Assembly (NCBI RefSeq): GCF_000010665.1
Contig: NC_012796.1
Span: forward strand, 4,550,001-4,614,000
Length of the DNA stretch: 64,000 nucleotides
DNA from: Solidesulfovibrio magneticus RS-1
Lineage (GTDB): Bacteria; Desulfobacterota; Desulfovibrionia; Desulfovibrionales; Desulfovibrionaceae
Direction of reading: 5' to 3'
The position numbers and the translations under genes are program-made. Within the stretch, counting starts at the first letter, position 1; every line of letters begins with the position of its first letter. This document shows, one piece after another, positions 43,075 through 51,542 of the stretch. The notes beneath the pieces are model-generated. The model was given only the letters and a program-made list of their open reading frames with translations, searched no databases and was not told the origin of the DNA.

Positions 43075-44274
43075 TCAGGCCGGGCATCGGCCAAACCGCT
43101 CCACGGCTAGGGCGGCCAGGCCGCAGGCCAAGCCAAGCCCCCATACCCCGTTCCAGCCCAGGGCGGCAAACGCTTGCGCCCCCAGGGCCGAACCCAGCCC
43201 GCCGCCCAGGAACATGACGGCCATGAACACCGTGTTGATCCGGCTGCGGGCGGCCGGGTCCAGGCCGTAGATGCGGGCCTGGTTGGCCACCAGCGCCGAC
43301 TGCAGCCCCACGTCCACGAGCACGATGCCGGCCACAAGGCCGATCCAGGAGCCCGGGAAAAGCCCCATGACGGCGAATCCGGCCGCAAGCGCCGCCGCCC
43401 CCAACGTCACCAGCCGGCCCTTGCCGCCCCGGTCGGCCAGCCGTCCGACCAGGGGCGCGGCCACCACGCCCACCGCCCCCACCAGCCCGAGCAAGCCGGC
43501 CATGGCGCTGCCCTGGGAAAAGGGCGGGCGTTCCAGATAAAAGGCCAGCTCGGCCCAGAAGGCCACGAACCCGGCAAAGAGCAGGGCCTGGACCATTCCG
43601 GCCCGACGCAGCGCGGCGTGGCGGCGAAAGAGCCCGGCCAGGGACAGCAGGATGCGGCCATAGGACAGCGTCGTCGTTGGCTCCACCCGGGGAAGCCTGG
43701 CCACCAGCACGACGCTGGCGGCCAGGGCAGCCAGAGCGGCCCCGGCGTAGACGTCGCGCCAGTCGGCATAGGCCGCCACCAGGCCGCTGACCGTGCGCGA
43801 CAGCAATATGCCGGTCAACAGGCCGGCCATGACCGTGCCGACCACGCTTCCCCGCCGTGCTTCGCCGGCCAGATGGGCGGCCATGGGCACCACCTGCTGG
43901 GCCACCGTGGCCAGAACCCCGACGAGCAGGCTGGCCGCCAGCATGGTCCCCAAGCCCGGGGCCAGGGCCGCCCCGAAAAGGGCCAGGGCCAGGCCGGCAA
44001 AGGTCAGGGCGATAAGCCCCCGCCGCTCGAACCGGTCCCCCAGCGGAGCCAGGGCAACAAGCCCCAGGGCGTAGCCGAACTGGGTCAACACGGCCACCCA
44101 GGACACAGAGGACGGCTCGGCAGCGAATTCCCCAGCCAAAATGCCCAGCATGGGCTGGTTGTAATACAAGCTGGCCACGGACAGGCCGGCCGCGCCGGCC
44201 AGAAGGGCGATGGTTCCCCGCCCCAGTTCCGGGGCCGTTTCCTCGCCAAGGCGTATTTGTACGGTGTCTTGCAT
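43075..44274 (-). CDS. MFS transporter, drug/metabolite exporter type
   Basis: A 399-residue inner-membrane permease with about 12 hydrophobic segments. The loop between helices 2 and 3 carries APLGDRFERR, the MFS motif A (Gly-Asp-Arg-x-x-Arg-Arg), and the second half has PLVGRLADRGGKGR as its repeat. The overall pattern (SLYYNQPMLGILAGEF at the first helix) fits the YnfM/NepI-like exporter group of the DHA1 family. A TetR gene lies upstream on the same strand, and a 24-bp operator-like palindrome lies 23 bp before the start, so expression is probably repressed until a substrate binds the regulator. Substrate is unknown. Confidence 0.88.
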   Translation of the reverse strand: MQDTVQIRLGEETAPELGRGTIALLAGAAGLSVASLYYNQPMLGILAGEFAAEPSSVSWVAVLTQFGYALGLVALAPLGDRFERRGLIALTFAGLALALFGAALAPGLGTMLAASLLVGVLATVAQQVVPMAAHLAGEARRGSVVGTVMAGLLTGILLSRTVSGLVAAYADWRDVYAGAALAALAASVVLVARLPRVEPTTTLSYGRILLSLAGLFRRHAALRRAGMVQALLFAGFVAFWAELAFYLERPPFSQGSAMAGLLGLVGAVGVVAAPLVGRLADRGGKGRLVTLGAAALAAGFAVMGLFPGSWIGLVAGIVLVDVGLQSALVANQARIYGLDPAARSRINTVFMAVMFLGGGLGSALGAQAFAALGWNGVWGLGLACGLAALAVERFGRCPA

Positions 44275-44296
44275 GACGGTGCTCCAGCGTTTATTT

Positions 44297-44320
44297 TCTA
44301 TACGATACGTAACGTATAGA
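44297..44320. promoter_or_regulatory. TetR-type operator palindrome upstream of the MFS gene
   Basis: TCTATACG at 44297-44304 and CGTATAGA at 44313-44320 form a perfect 8-bp inverted repeat around an 8-nt centre (ATACGTAA) that itself nearly continues the symmetry. It lies 23 bp upstream of the MFS start, where a repressor would block RNA polymerase. This fits a binding site for the TetR protein encoded at 44633-45226, by position and symmetry. Confidence 0.75.
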
Positions 44321-44632
44321 ATCTGAATTTCCGGCCCGTCAAGAATTCTTTTAAAAGGCTTTTCGATTGGCCTTTATCCTGCTGTTTTACCGCATCAAAT
44401 GCTCTCTGGGCCGGGAACGGCCAAAACGAAATCCCTCTCGAAGGTCATCACCAACGGCCCGAGAGGCTGCCCGGGCAGGCCCCGGCCCGCCCGGGCAAGC
44501 GTGGCTTAGAACGACGCGCTCGTCGCCGGACCAAGCCGGCAGCCGCAACGCCGCGCGCAGGATTTGGAAAACGAATAAAAGGCCTGGGGAAAAGCCCTTG
44601 GCGCGCCCGCAAGAGGCCGGCCGCGACCGGGT
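44321..44632. other. Intergenic region between TetR and MFS genes
   Basis: About 310 bp with no supported gene. It falls after the TetR stop on the minus strand and before the operator of the MFS gene. The AT-rich 60 bp next to the operator (44335-44400) probably hold the MFS promoter. Confidence 0.4.
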
Positions 44633-45226
44633 TCAGCGCGGTCGCAGGCCGGAAAAGACGAGATCGGCGACGTGGCGGATGAAGTCGTCGTCAAGAGGCT
44701 GGTGGCGCAGGAGAATGCGCAGGAAAATCGGCGCGTAGAGCGCATCGACCATAGCGTCGAGATCGGCGTCGGGGCGAATCTGGCCGGCGGCCACGCCCCG
44801 GCGCAGCACCTCCTTGCCCGCCTCGCGACGCGGCAGCAGATAGCCGTCCAGAAAAACGGCCATGGCCTCGGGATCGGCCTGGCCCAGGGCAATGAGTTCG
44901 CACACCACCCGACCGCCGGCTCCCCGGTAGGCCTCGGCCAGGCGCAGCATCTGGGTCACGACGTCGTCCACGGCGCAATCCGTGTGGGGATAGGCGATGC
45001 GGGGAGTGAGCCCGGCCAGGAAGGCCTCCATGGCCACCGCGCCCTTGCTCGGCCACCAGCGGTAGACCGTGGCCTTGCCCACCCCGGCCCGGGCGGCGAT
45101 GCCCTCCATGGTCAGCCCGGCAAAGCCCACCTCGGCCAGCAAGCCGTCGGCGGCTTCGAGGATGGCCTGTCTGGCGGCGTCGCTGCGGGGGCGGCCGGGG
45201 GGACGTTTGGGCGAAGGGGCTGGCAT
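44633..45226 (-). CDS. TetR/AcrR family transcriptional regulator
   Basis: A 197-residue regulator. The N-terminal helix-turn-helix is clear (ARQAILEAADGLLAEVGFAGLTMEGIAARAGVGKATVYRWWPSKGAV, residues about 17-63). The remainder is a helical ligand-binding domain of the TetR C-terminal type (LRLAEAYRGAGGR, IRPDADLDAMVDALYAPIFLR). I chose the ATG at 45226, with GGAG about 8 nt upstream, because the HTH follows at the usual distance. The frame is open to 45301. It lies upstream of and in line with the MFS gene and probably controls it through the palindrome at 44297-44320. A basic Pro-rich N-terminal arm precedes the HTH. Confidence 0.88.
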   Translation of the reverse strand: MPAPSPKRPPGRPRSDAARQAILEAADGLLAEVGFAGLTMEGIAARAGVGKATVYRWWPSKGAVAMEAFLAGLTPRIAYPHTDCAVDDVVTQMLRLAEAYRGAGGRVVCELIALGQADPEAMAVFLDGYLLPRREAGKEVLRRGVAAGQIRPDADLDAMVDALYAPIFLRILLRHQPLDDDFIRHVADLVFSGLRPR

Positions 45227-45377
45227 GGGCGTCTCCAGGGGAACGGCGGCGCAGCGTGTCGTTTCTCGCGCCGAGAGACCAAACAATAAGCTGGGTGACA
45301 CGTCGCGAAAAAATCAGGGCATAGTTCCTGTCCGGCGGCGGCGGACTTCCCAGGGCCAAAGCGCGCCGCCGGCGGTC

Positions 45378-47072
45378 CTACAGCCCGGCGGCCGGGCAAT
45401 AAAACTGCAAATTGTCCGTCTTCGTGAGCGCCGTGCGCTGCACGTACCCCGCCAGCCCCGACAACTCAGCCTCCCGGCCAAGCGGCGAAGCGAGTTCCTG
45501 CCGCCAGGCCCCGACTACGGCGAAGCCGACCACACGCTTCTCCCCATCGGCAATATAGACATAGGGAGGAACTCTTTTCCTCTTATATTCCAAGGCCCAT
45601 CCCGTAACAAAGGCGTACCTTCCCTGGGAGCCGACAGGCTTCACGGCATCAATCCGGCCGGCAATCTGCACGAATCCCGGCGGCACTGTCCAGGCCTCAG
45701 TGGAGATCTCCGCCAGGGCATAGGGATGGGCGGCGACGAATCCGGTCTTTTCCCGTTTCATCAGCGCCACGGCGACTTCGAGTTTGCTCGCGTTGAAGTG
45801 CGGGATGCCGCGCATTTCGGCGTCGTCAATGCCGTAGGCATAGCACAGCCCGGCGACCAGCCTATCCATGGGGCGCATGTCCTGCAACACCGTCAGTTGC
45901 CAGGGCCCAAGCAGTCCCAGGCTGACCAAGGCCGCCCCAGCAAGCAGCGTTCGCCGTGCCCGGTCACTTTCCAGACAGGACAGCACCCCGACCAGACACA
46001 TGACGAAGACCATCAGAGACAAGGTCGAATACCGGGAGACGAAAGGATCAGCCAGGTCGATGCGGGCGACGGTGGCGGCCAGGACGGAAAGGCAAACGTA
46101 GGCCGCCAGGGCCGCCGCCAACACCGTGACATTTTTTCGACGTCGGTTCTTGGCGATGGCGCGAGCGGCCGCGAACACAAGGTAGATGCAACAGGCCAGC
46201 AGGCAGGTCCCCATAATGGTCGCGCCGGTCTGGCCCAACGTCTTTTCGGAAAAATTGCCAAGAGCTGACGGGACATAAAACAAGAATTTTGCGGTTTTGG
46301 CGGAAAAGGCTTCAAGCATGGCATGGACATTCGTGCTGCCTGTGCCGCTGTGCAATTGGTAGACAAGCGCGGCCAAGCAGCAACCCGCCAGCCCCAGCCC
46401 GCCGATGATTCGAAACGCCCAGAGCACCACGATATAGACGCCAAAAAACAGGATCCCGTTGCCCATATTGAGCACACTAAGGACCGCAAGCAGCGCCGAC
46501 GACAACAAATACCCGAAAACGCGGTTAGCGCGAACTTCCCGCCGTTCCAAAAAGCTCAACAGCAATGCGCAGGAAGCCATAGGCAAAAGGGAGACCAGAA
46601 AAAACTGACTCTGGAATTCCCAAACGATGTTCTCTTTTTGGATGAAGGAAAAGGCTGGAAGAACCGAGAGCAAAATATACAACGGCAAATTGGCCCTGCC
46701 CCAACCTCCGGCTTTTCGCAAAAAAAAGAAAAATCCTCCAGCTATGAACGCCATGAGCACGAAATTCATGACGATCAAAAAGACGCCTGCTCCTTGAAAA
46801 AGCACGTAGTCGACCCACAATAAGGCTTTCGTCGCCAGGATTCTATGTTCATTGTGCAAGGCGAACCAGCCGGCCAGGCTGGAGGCGCCGCCGAATATAA
46901 TCGGCAAAACATCGTAGGTATCCAGGTACGGCACGATGGAATAGTTTATCCACCCCCCGTACACGGCCAGGGCCACATAGCCCGCCGCCACCAGGCCTGC
47001 CGCCGCAAGCCCGGCCAGGCTGGAGAGGTGGCTTAGCCAAGCCGCCCTCAAGTACTCCATCACCACGCGCAT
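45378..47072 (-). CDS. Polytopic membrane protein, possible GT-C type
   Basis: A 564-residue inner-membrane protein with about 10-12 hydrophobic segments across residues 15-430, followed by a soluble C-terminal domain of about 130 residues (FVQIAGRIDAVKPVGSQ, FVTGWALEYKRKRVPPYVYIADGEKRVVGFA) that looks like a beta-sandwich. The layout, many helices plus a periplasmic tail, resembles GT-C glycosyltransferases and related surface-polymer proteins, but I see no catalytic Asp motif in the first loop that would prove it (YLDTYD near residue 49 is the only candidate). I chose ATG 47072, before the first helix; ATG 47060 is also possible. It is divergent from the antiporter gene. Confidence 0.6.
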   Translation of the reverse strand: MRVVMEYLRAAWLSHLSSLAGLAAAGLVAAGYVALAVYGGWINYSIVPYLDTYDVLPIIFGGASSLAGWFALHNEHRILATKALLWVDYVLFQGAGVFLIVMNFVLMAFIAGGFFFFLRKAGGWGRANLPLYILLSVLPAFSFIQKENIVWEFQSQFFLVSLLPMASCALLLSFLERREVRANRVFGYLLSSALLAVLSVLNMGNGILFFGVYIVVLWAFRIIGGLGLAGCCLAALVYQLHSGTGSTNVHAMLEAFSAKTAKFLFYVPSALGNFSEKTLGQTGATIMGTCLLACCIYLVFAAARAIAKNRRRKNVTVLAAALAAYVCLSVLAATVARIDLADPFVSRYSTLSLMVFVMCLVGVLSCLESDRARRTLLAGAALVSLGLLGPWQLTVLQDMRPMDRLVAGLCYAYGIDDAEMRGIPHFNASKLEVAVALMKREKTGFVAAHPYALAEISTEAWTVPPGFVQIAGRIDAVKPVGSQGRYAFVTGWALEYKRKRVPPYVYIADGEKRVVGFAVVGAWRQELASPLGREAELSGLAGYVQRTALTKTDNLQFYCPAAGL

Positions 47073-47371
47073 AGCACCACCGAACTCCTGCCCGAGGAAA
47101 ATAAACCCAAACGTTGCATCCGAACAACTCGCCATACCTGGACGGCGACGCCATGCGGTCTTTCCCCGCATCCGTCGGGAGCCTTGTACAGGCTGTCGCG
47201 CTCCAAGCAAAGAGACAAGACATCCTCGAAACGGGGCAGGATACCAGCCTGGGCCAGGGTTGACCTTTTCTTTCAAAAAAGAAAGAAAAGCCCTCCTTCG
47301 CCATGGCGCGCCTCACAGCCAGGGCCCCGCCGCACGCGCCGCCGCAACCGCAGCACACGAGGACGTATCGG

Positions 47372-48949
47372 ATGCTGGTCATTCTCGTAAGCTTCGCCTT
47401 TGCCTTCGGCATGGTCCTGTCCCGGGTCGGCCTACCGCCCATGGTCGGTTTCCTGGCCGCCGGATTCGCCTACAACTTCCTGGGCCTGACCCGCCCGCCC
47501 GGACTCGACGCGGCGGCCGACCTCGGCATCACGTTGCTGCTGTTCTCCATCGGCCTCAAACTCGACGTCCGGGGACTGCTCAAGCCCATCATCTGGGCCA
47601 GCTCCACCGCCCAGATGCTCCTGTCCACAAGCTTCACCTTCGCCATGCTCCTGGCCGTCAAACAGCTCGGCGTCAGCCCGCTTTTCGCCCTGGACTGGCC
47701 CATCCTGCTCATGCTCGGCTTTGCCCTGTCGTTTTCAAGCACCGTCTTCGCGGTCAAGGCCCTGGAAGAAAAAGGCGACATGTCGGCCTTCTACGGCGTG
47801 GTGGCCATCGGCGTCCTCATCATGCAGGACCTGTTCGCCGTGCTCTACCTGGCCATCTCCGAAGGCAAGATCCCGTCGGTCTGGGCCGTGGCCGTGCTGG
47901 CCCTGCCCTTTTTGCGGCCAGTGTTTTTCTGGCTCATGGACAAGTCCGGCCGGGGCGAGCTCTTCATTCTGTGCGGCCTGTTCTACGCCCTGGGCGTGGG
48001 CGCGGAAGGATTTAACCTCGTGCACTTGAAGCCCGACCTCGGCGCGCTGGTCATGGGCGTTTTGGTGGCCGGCCATCCCCGGGCCTCGGAACTGTCCAAG
48101 GCGCTGTTCGGCTTCAAGGAACTCATGCTGGTGGGCTTTTTCCTGTCCGTGGGCATGAAGGGCCTGCCAAGCGGCGAAATGCTGGCCGCCGCCCTGTTCC
48201 TGTGCCTGCTGCTGCCCTTTAAGACCGGCATCTACCATCTGGTCGTCAGCCGCTTCGGCCTGCGGCCGTGTACCAGCCTCTTTACCGCCCTGACCCTGAC
48301 CAACTATTCGGAATTCGGCCTCATCGTCGCGGCCATCGCTTCCCGCAAAGGCGCGCTGTCCCCGGACTGGCTCCTGGTCATCGCCATGGCCGTGAGCCTG
48401 AGCTTCCTTATCGGCGCGCCCCTTAGCGCCCGGTCCGAGGCCGTCTACCGGGCCATGGTCGGCTGGCTGCGCCGCTTCGAACCCCGAAAACCCCATCCCC
48501 ACGAAGTCGCCATCGACCTCGGCACGACCCGGGCCGTCATCCTCGGCATGGGCCGCATCGGCATGGGAGCCTACGACGAACTGCGCCAGAGCTACGGCGA
48601 TTCGGTCCTGGGCGTGGAACACGTGCCGGCTCGGGCCGACCGCAACCGGGAACAAGGGCGCAACGTCATCGTGGGCGACGCCTGCGACACCGAATTCTGG
48701 CTCAAGCTGCGCAACGGCCACGCCTGCGAAATGGTCATCCTGGCCATGCCCAACCACCACGGCAACATGTTCGCCGCCCGCCAACTGCGAAACCTGGGCT
48801 TCACCGGCCATGTGGCCGCCGTGGCCCGCTACCCCGAGGAAGTCGAGGAACTGGCCGCCCTTGGGGTGTGCGCCGTCTTCAACATGTACGAACGCGCCGG
48901 AGCCGGCCTGGCCCGCCACGCCATGGAAGCCTGCACCCTGCCGGGGTGA
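47372..48949 (+). CDS. Monovalent cation:proton antiporter with TrkA-N domain (KefB type)
   Basis: A 525-residue inner-membrane protein. Residues 1-375 form a CPA2 antiporter with about 11-12 helices (GLPPMVGFLAAGFAYNFLG, LLLFSIGLKLD, SFSSTVFAVKALEEKG, GVLIMQDLFAVLYLA; the Gln-Asp pair is the ion-binding region). Residues about 385-520 are a TrkA-N/RCK regulatory domain (VILGMGRIGMGAYDEL, then IVGDACDTEFW) that binds NAD(H). I prefer ATG 47372, with AGGA upstream, over ATG 47303, whose extra 23 residues are Pro/His-rich. It converges on a two-RCK potassium channel, so both neighbours handle K+. Confidence 0.87.
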   Translation: MLVILVSFAFAFGMVLSRVGLPPMVGFLAAGFAYNFLGLTRPPGLDAAADLGITLLLFSIGLKLDVRGLLKPIIWASSTAQMLLSTSFTFAMLLAVKQLGVSPLFALDWPILLMLGFALSFSSTVFAVKALEEKGDMSAFYGVVAIGVLIMQDLFAVLYLAISEGKIPSVWAVAVLALPFLRPVFFWLMDKSGRGELFILCGLFYALGVGAEGFNLVHLKPDLGALVMGVLVAGHPRASELSKALFGFKELMLVGFFLSVGMKGLPSGEMLAAALFLCLLLPFKTGIYHLVVSRFGLRPCTSLFTALTLTNYSEFGLIVAAIASRKGALSPDWLLVIAMAVSLSFLIGAPLSARSEAVYRAMVGWLRRFEPRKPHPHEVAIDLGTTRAVILGMGRIGMGAYDELRQSYGDSVLGVEHVPARADRNREQGRNVIVGDACDTEFWLKLRNGHACEMVILAMPNHHGNMFAARQLRNLGFTGHVAAVARYPEEVEELAALGVCAVFNMYERAGAGLARHAMEACTLPG

Positions 48950-48980
48950 GGCGAGGTGAGGTGAGGTGAAAAGAGGGGGG

Positions 48981-49038
48981 AGGCCTCCGGCGGCTGGGGG
49001 CCTGAGGCCCCCAGACCCCCCAAATGGAGAAAAGTTTA
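48981..49038. repeat. Dispersed hairpin repeat, copy 1
   Basis: The block starts GGCCTCCGGCGGC and contains a perfect 9-bp stem with a 3-nt loop (CTGGGGGCC at 48994-49002, GGCCCCCAG at 49006-49014), then a C-run and AATGGAGAAAAG. The same plan recurs at 50843-50937. It lies between convergent genes and may work as a two-way terminator. Confidence 0.65.
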
Positions 49039-49108
49039 AAGGGGGGGACGACGGAGGTGGTTCTCTGGTCGGGGAGAGCTGGTTTCATGGCCGCGCCGCC
49101 ACGCCCCG

Positions 49109-50812
49109 TCAGGAAGTGGCCGGCCTGGACGGGAAACGCTCCAGGAAACGCTGTTCGGCGGCCGCATTGCCGATGAGCAAAAGCCGCGTCCCGGCCGCGA
49201 GTGGCCGGTCCGGGTCGGGATTGACCTCCAGCCCCTCCCCGGCGCTTACCGCCGCCACGTTGCAGCCGGTGAGTTGTCGGATGCGGCTTTCGGCCAGGCT
49301 CTTGCCCACCAGCTCGGCCGGCACGGCCATGCGGAACATGTTGAGGCCCTCGTTTAACATGAGCACCTTGTCGGGATTGAGCAGATTGATCACCGTGTTG
49401 GCCACCAACGACGCATAGGAAATGACCAGATCGGCCCCGGCCGCATGGAGCACGCCGATGTTGCGGTCCAGGGTGGCCCGGCTGATGATCTGGATGTCCG
49501 GCCGCAGCTTGCGGCAGTAGATGGCCAGATAGATGTTCATGTCGTCGTTGTGGGTGGTGATAAATACCGTCGGGGCCTGGCGGATGCCGGCCTTGACCAG
49601 CACGTCGAGGTCGGCGGCGTTGCCGGCCACCACCCGGTGCGACTCCATGAGCTTGCCGGGATTTTTCTCCACGAGGCGGTAATCGATCCCCCGGCGGCGC
49701 AACTGTCCGGCCGCCGCCCGGCCCACCCGACCGCCGCCAAGGATCACCGCCGGCGCGTCGGTTAGCGGCGCTTCTCCGGCGAATTCCCGAAACTTCTCGA
49801 TCTGCCCTTCGGTGCCGGCCAGCATCAGCACGACGCCAGGCGGCAAGGCCTGGTCCGGGTCGGGCAGCTCGAACCGGCCGCGCTCCCACACCCCGACCAC
49901 GTTGACCCCGGCCACGGACCGCAGGGCGCACTCCCGAAGCGTGCGACCCTCCAGGCGCGAGCCCATGACCGGCCACTCGGCCACCACGATCTCGCCGATG
50001 CGGCCGATGATCCCGGACTGCATGTCCCCGCCCCTGGCCCGCCGGGCCAGGGCCTCGCCCAGCAGATGGGTGAAATGAAACACCTGGGTGCTGCCGGCCA
50101 GCTTCAGGATGTCCAGGGATTCTTCCTGGTCGGCCTTGCTGACAATGGGCGTGGCCGGGCTGACCTCGCGCACGGTGAAGGCCACGTTGGCGTTGCGCAT
50201 GTCGTTGTCCAGGGCCACGACCATGGCCGCGCCGTCCACCCGCAGCCGGCGGTAGGTGCCCGCGTCGTCGTAGTCGCCCACGGCCACGGCGTAGCCCTGG
50301 TCATAGAGGTCGGTGGCCGCCTTGGAGTCCGAGCGCAGCAGCATGCAGGCGTAGCCGTACTGGCGGGCTTTCTTGTTCAGATGCAGCGCCGCCGGATCGT
50401 CGCCGACCACGATAACGTGGTTGCTCGTGCCCACCGGCAGCTCGCGCGGAGCCAGGGCCCGGGCCTGGGCCTCCAGCCAGGGGGCGTAGAAGAACTGGAT
50501 GAAGGTGAACGGCAGCATGACCAGCAAAAAGATGATGCCGGTCAACAGCACGATGATGGAAAACAGTCGCCCCAGGTCGCTGGTGAAGGTGATGTCGCCA
50601 AAACCCAGGGTCGACATGACGGTGAGCGTCCAATAAAAGCCCGTGACCCAGGAATATTCCTGGCCGTCGCGCTGCATGATCCAGTGGAACACCACGGAAT
50701 ACAGCACCACCATGGCCACGAGCGTCAGGACGAAATTGACCAAAAACCGCAGGTTGCGGCGCGAGGAGCTGTTTTGCAGCAGGTAGCCGACCTGGGCGGC
50801 GAGAAACTTCAT
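49109..50812 (-). CDS. Potassium channel with two RCK (TrkA-N/TrkA-C) units
   Basis: A 567-residue protein. Residues 20-110 form a two-helix K+ channel pore: an outer helix (LVNFVLTLVAMVVLYSVVF), the filter TLGFGD at 68-73, and an inner helix (LFSIIVLLTGIIFLLVML). Two tandem RCK units follow: TrkA-N at about 130-245 (HVIVVGDDPAALHLNKKA) with TrkA-C to about 330, and TrkA-N at about 350-465 (AVILGGGRVGRAAAGQL) with TrkA-C to the end (AAGTRLLLIGN). It is built like MthK or GsuK channels gated by nucleotide or Ca2+. The filter reads Gly-Phe-Gly instead of Gly-Tyr-Gly, which still conducts K+ in known channels. It converges on the KefB-type antiporter. Confidence 0.88.
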   Translation of the reverse strand: MKFLAAQVGYLLQNSSSRRNLRFLVNFVLTLVAMVVLYSVVFHWIMQRDGQEYSWVTGFYWTLTVMSTLGFGDITFTSDLGRLFSIIVLLTGIIFLLVMLPFTFIQFFYAPWLEAQARALAPRELPVGTSNHVIVVGDDPAALHLNKKARQYGYACMLLRSDSKAATDLYDQGYAVAVGDYDDAGTYRRLRVDGAAMVVALDNDMRNANVAFTVREVSPATPIVSKADQEESLDILKLAGSTQVFHFTHLLGEALARRARGGDMQSGIIGRIGEIVVAEWPVMGSRLEGRTLRECALRSVAGVNVVGVWERGRFELPDPDQALPPGVVLMLAGTEGQIEKFREFAGEAPLTDAPAVILGGGRVGRAAAGQLRRRGIDYRLVEKNPGKLMESHRVVAGNAADLDVLVKAGIRQAPTVFITTHNDDMNIYLAIYCRKLRPDIQIISRATLDRNIGVLHAAGADLVISYASLVANTVINLLNPDKVLMLNEGLNMFRMAVPAELVGKSLAESRIRQLTGCNVAAVSAGEGLEVNPDPDRPLAAGTRLLLIGNAAAEQRFLERFPSRPATS

Positions 50813-50842
50813 GGGGCGTCCCCGCGTTCACGTTCCTGAATG

Positions 50843-50937
50843 GACGCCTCCGGCGGCCAGGGCTTTGCCCTGGACCCACCGGGGGGATGATCCCCCCGGA
50901 CCCCAACCATGGGAAAAGAGGGCAAAGGGCCTGGGCC
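50843..50937. repeat. Dispersed hairpin repeat, copy 2
   Basis: It begins ACGCCTCCGGCGGCC and holds two hairpins: CCAGGGC at 50857-50863 with GCCCTGG at 50867-50873, and CCGGGGGG at 50879-50886 with CCCCCCGG at 50892-50899. It then has a CATGGGAAAAGAGGGCAAAGGG tail like the end of copy 1. It lies upstream of the potassium channel, between it and the next operon on the same strand. Confidence 0.65.
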
Positions 50938-51029
50938 AATGTTATGGCCCATCATGACAGGCGGTGGCCCTTGGCAAGAACCGCCACGACCCCAGCGGCC
51001 AACGGGCTGCGCCTTTCGGCGAGACGCCA

Positions 51030-51515
51030 CTAGCGCTCGATCTTGAGGGGAACGGCCTGGGAAGTGAAGGAAATGCCCTGCTGGCCGCCGCTGCCGATCA
51101 TCACCGCTTCCACGTGGGGCGCGGTCACGGGTGTGCGCGCGGTCCAGGAAACCAGGAACTTGGCCCCGGCCCCGCCATGTTTCTCGGATTCGGCCACGGT
51201 CAGGCGCATGGAGCCGAAGGGCTCGATGGTCTTGGGCGCGTCGATGTAGCGGTTGAGCAGCGTCCCGTCGGAATCGTAGAAATCCGCCGTCGTCAGGGTC
51301 ATGGGCTCGGTGAGGCTGGTGTTGCGCACGCTCACCGTGATGGCCAAAAGAAACGGCCTGGCCCGGTCGCCGATGTAGATGTGGGAGTAGACGGGCAGAA
51401 AATAGGTGCCCCCGCGCAACAGCTCCGAACCGGCCAGGGCCGGCCGGCCAAAGACTGTCAGCACGGCACAAAACGCCAGCGTCCGAAAAATGCTGCGCCA
51501 CGACAAACGCCCCAT
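51030..51515 (-). CDS. Exported DUF3124-type protein
   Basis: A 161-residue protein with an N-terminal signal peptide (SIFRTLAFCAVLTVFGRPALAG, cleavage near residue 29). The mature domain has YFLPVYSHIYIGDRARPFLLAITVSVRNTS, then LTTADFYDSDGTLLNRYID and AKFLVSWTA. This is the pattern of DUF3124 proteins, a periplasmic immunoglobulin-like fold of unknown function. It is 27 nt downstream of the TerB-like gene and is probably the last gene of an operon that starts with the exported protein at 53036. Confidence 0.75.
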   Translation of the reverse strand: MGRLSWRSIFRTLAFCAVLTVFGRPALAGSELLRGGTYFLPVYSHIYIGDRARPFLLAITVSVRNTSLTEPMTLTTADFYDSDGTLLNRYIDAPKTIEPFGSMRLTVAESEKHGGAGAKFLVSWTARTPVTAPHVEAVMIGSGGQQGISFTSQAVPLKIER

Positions 51516-51542
51516 GATGCGCCCTCCCTGTTTCCGGTCGGC

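Noticed and set aside
48946-48970. Short GGTGA tandem repeat as a phase-variable switch
   Set aside because: It lies after the stop codon of the antiporter gene and cannot shift any reading frame that I support.
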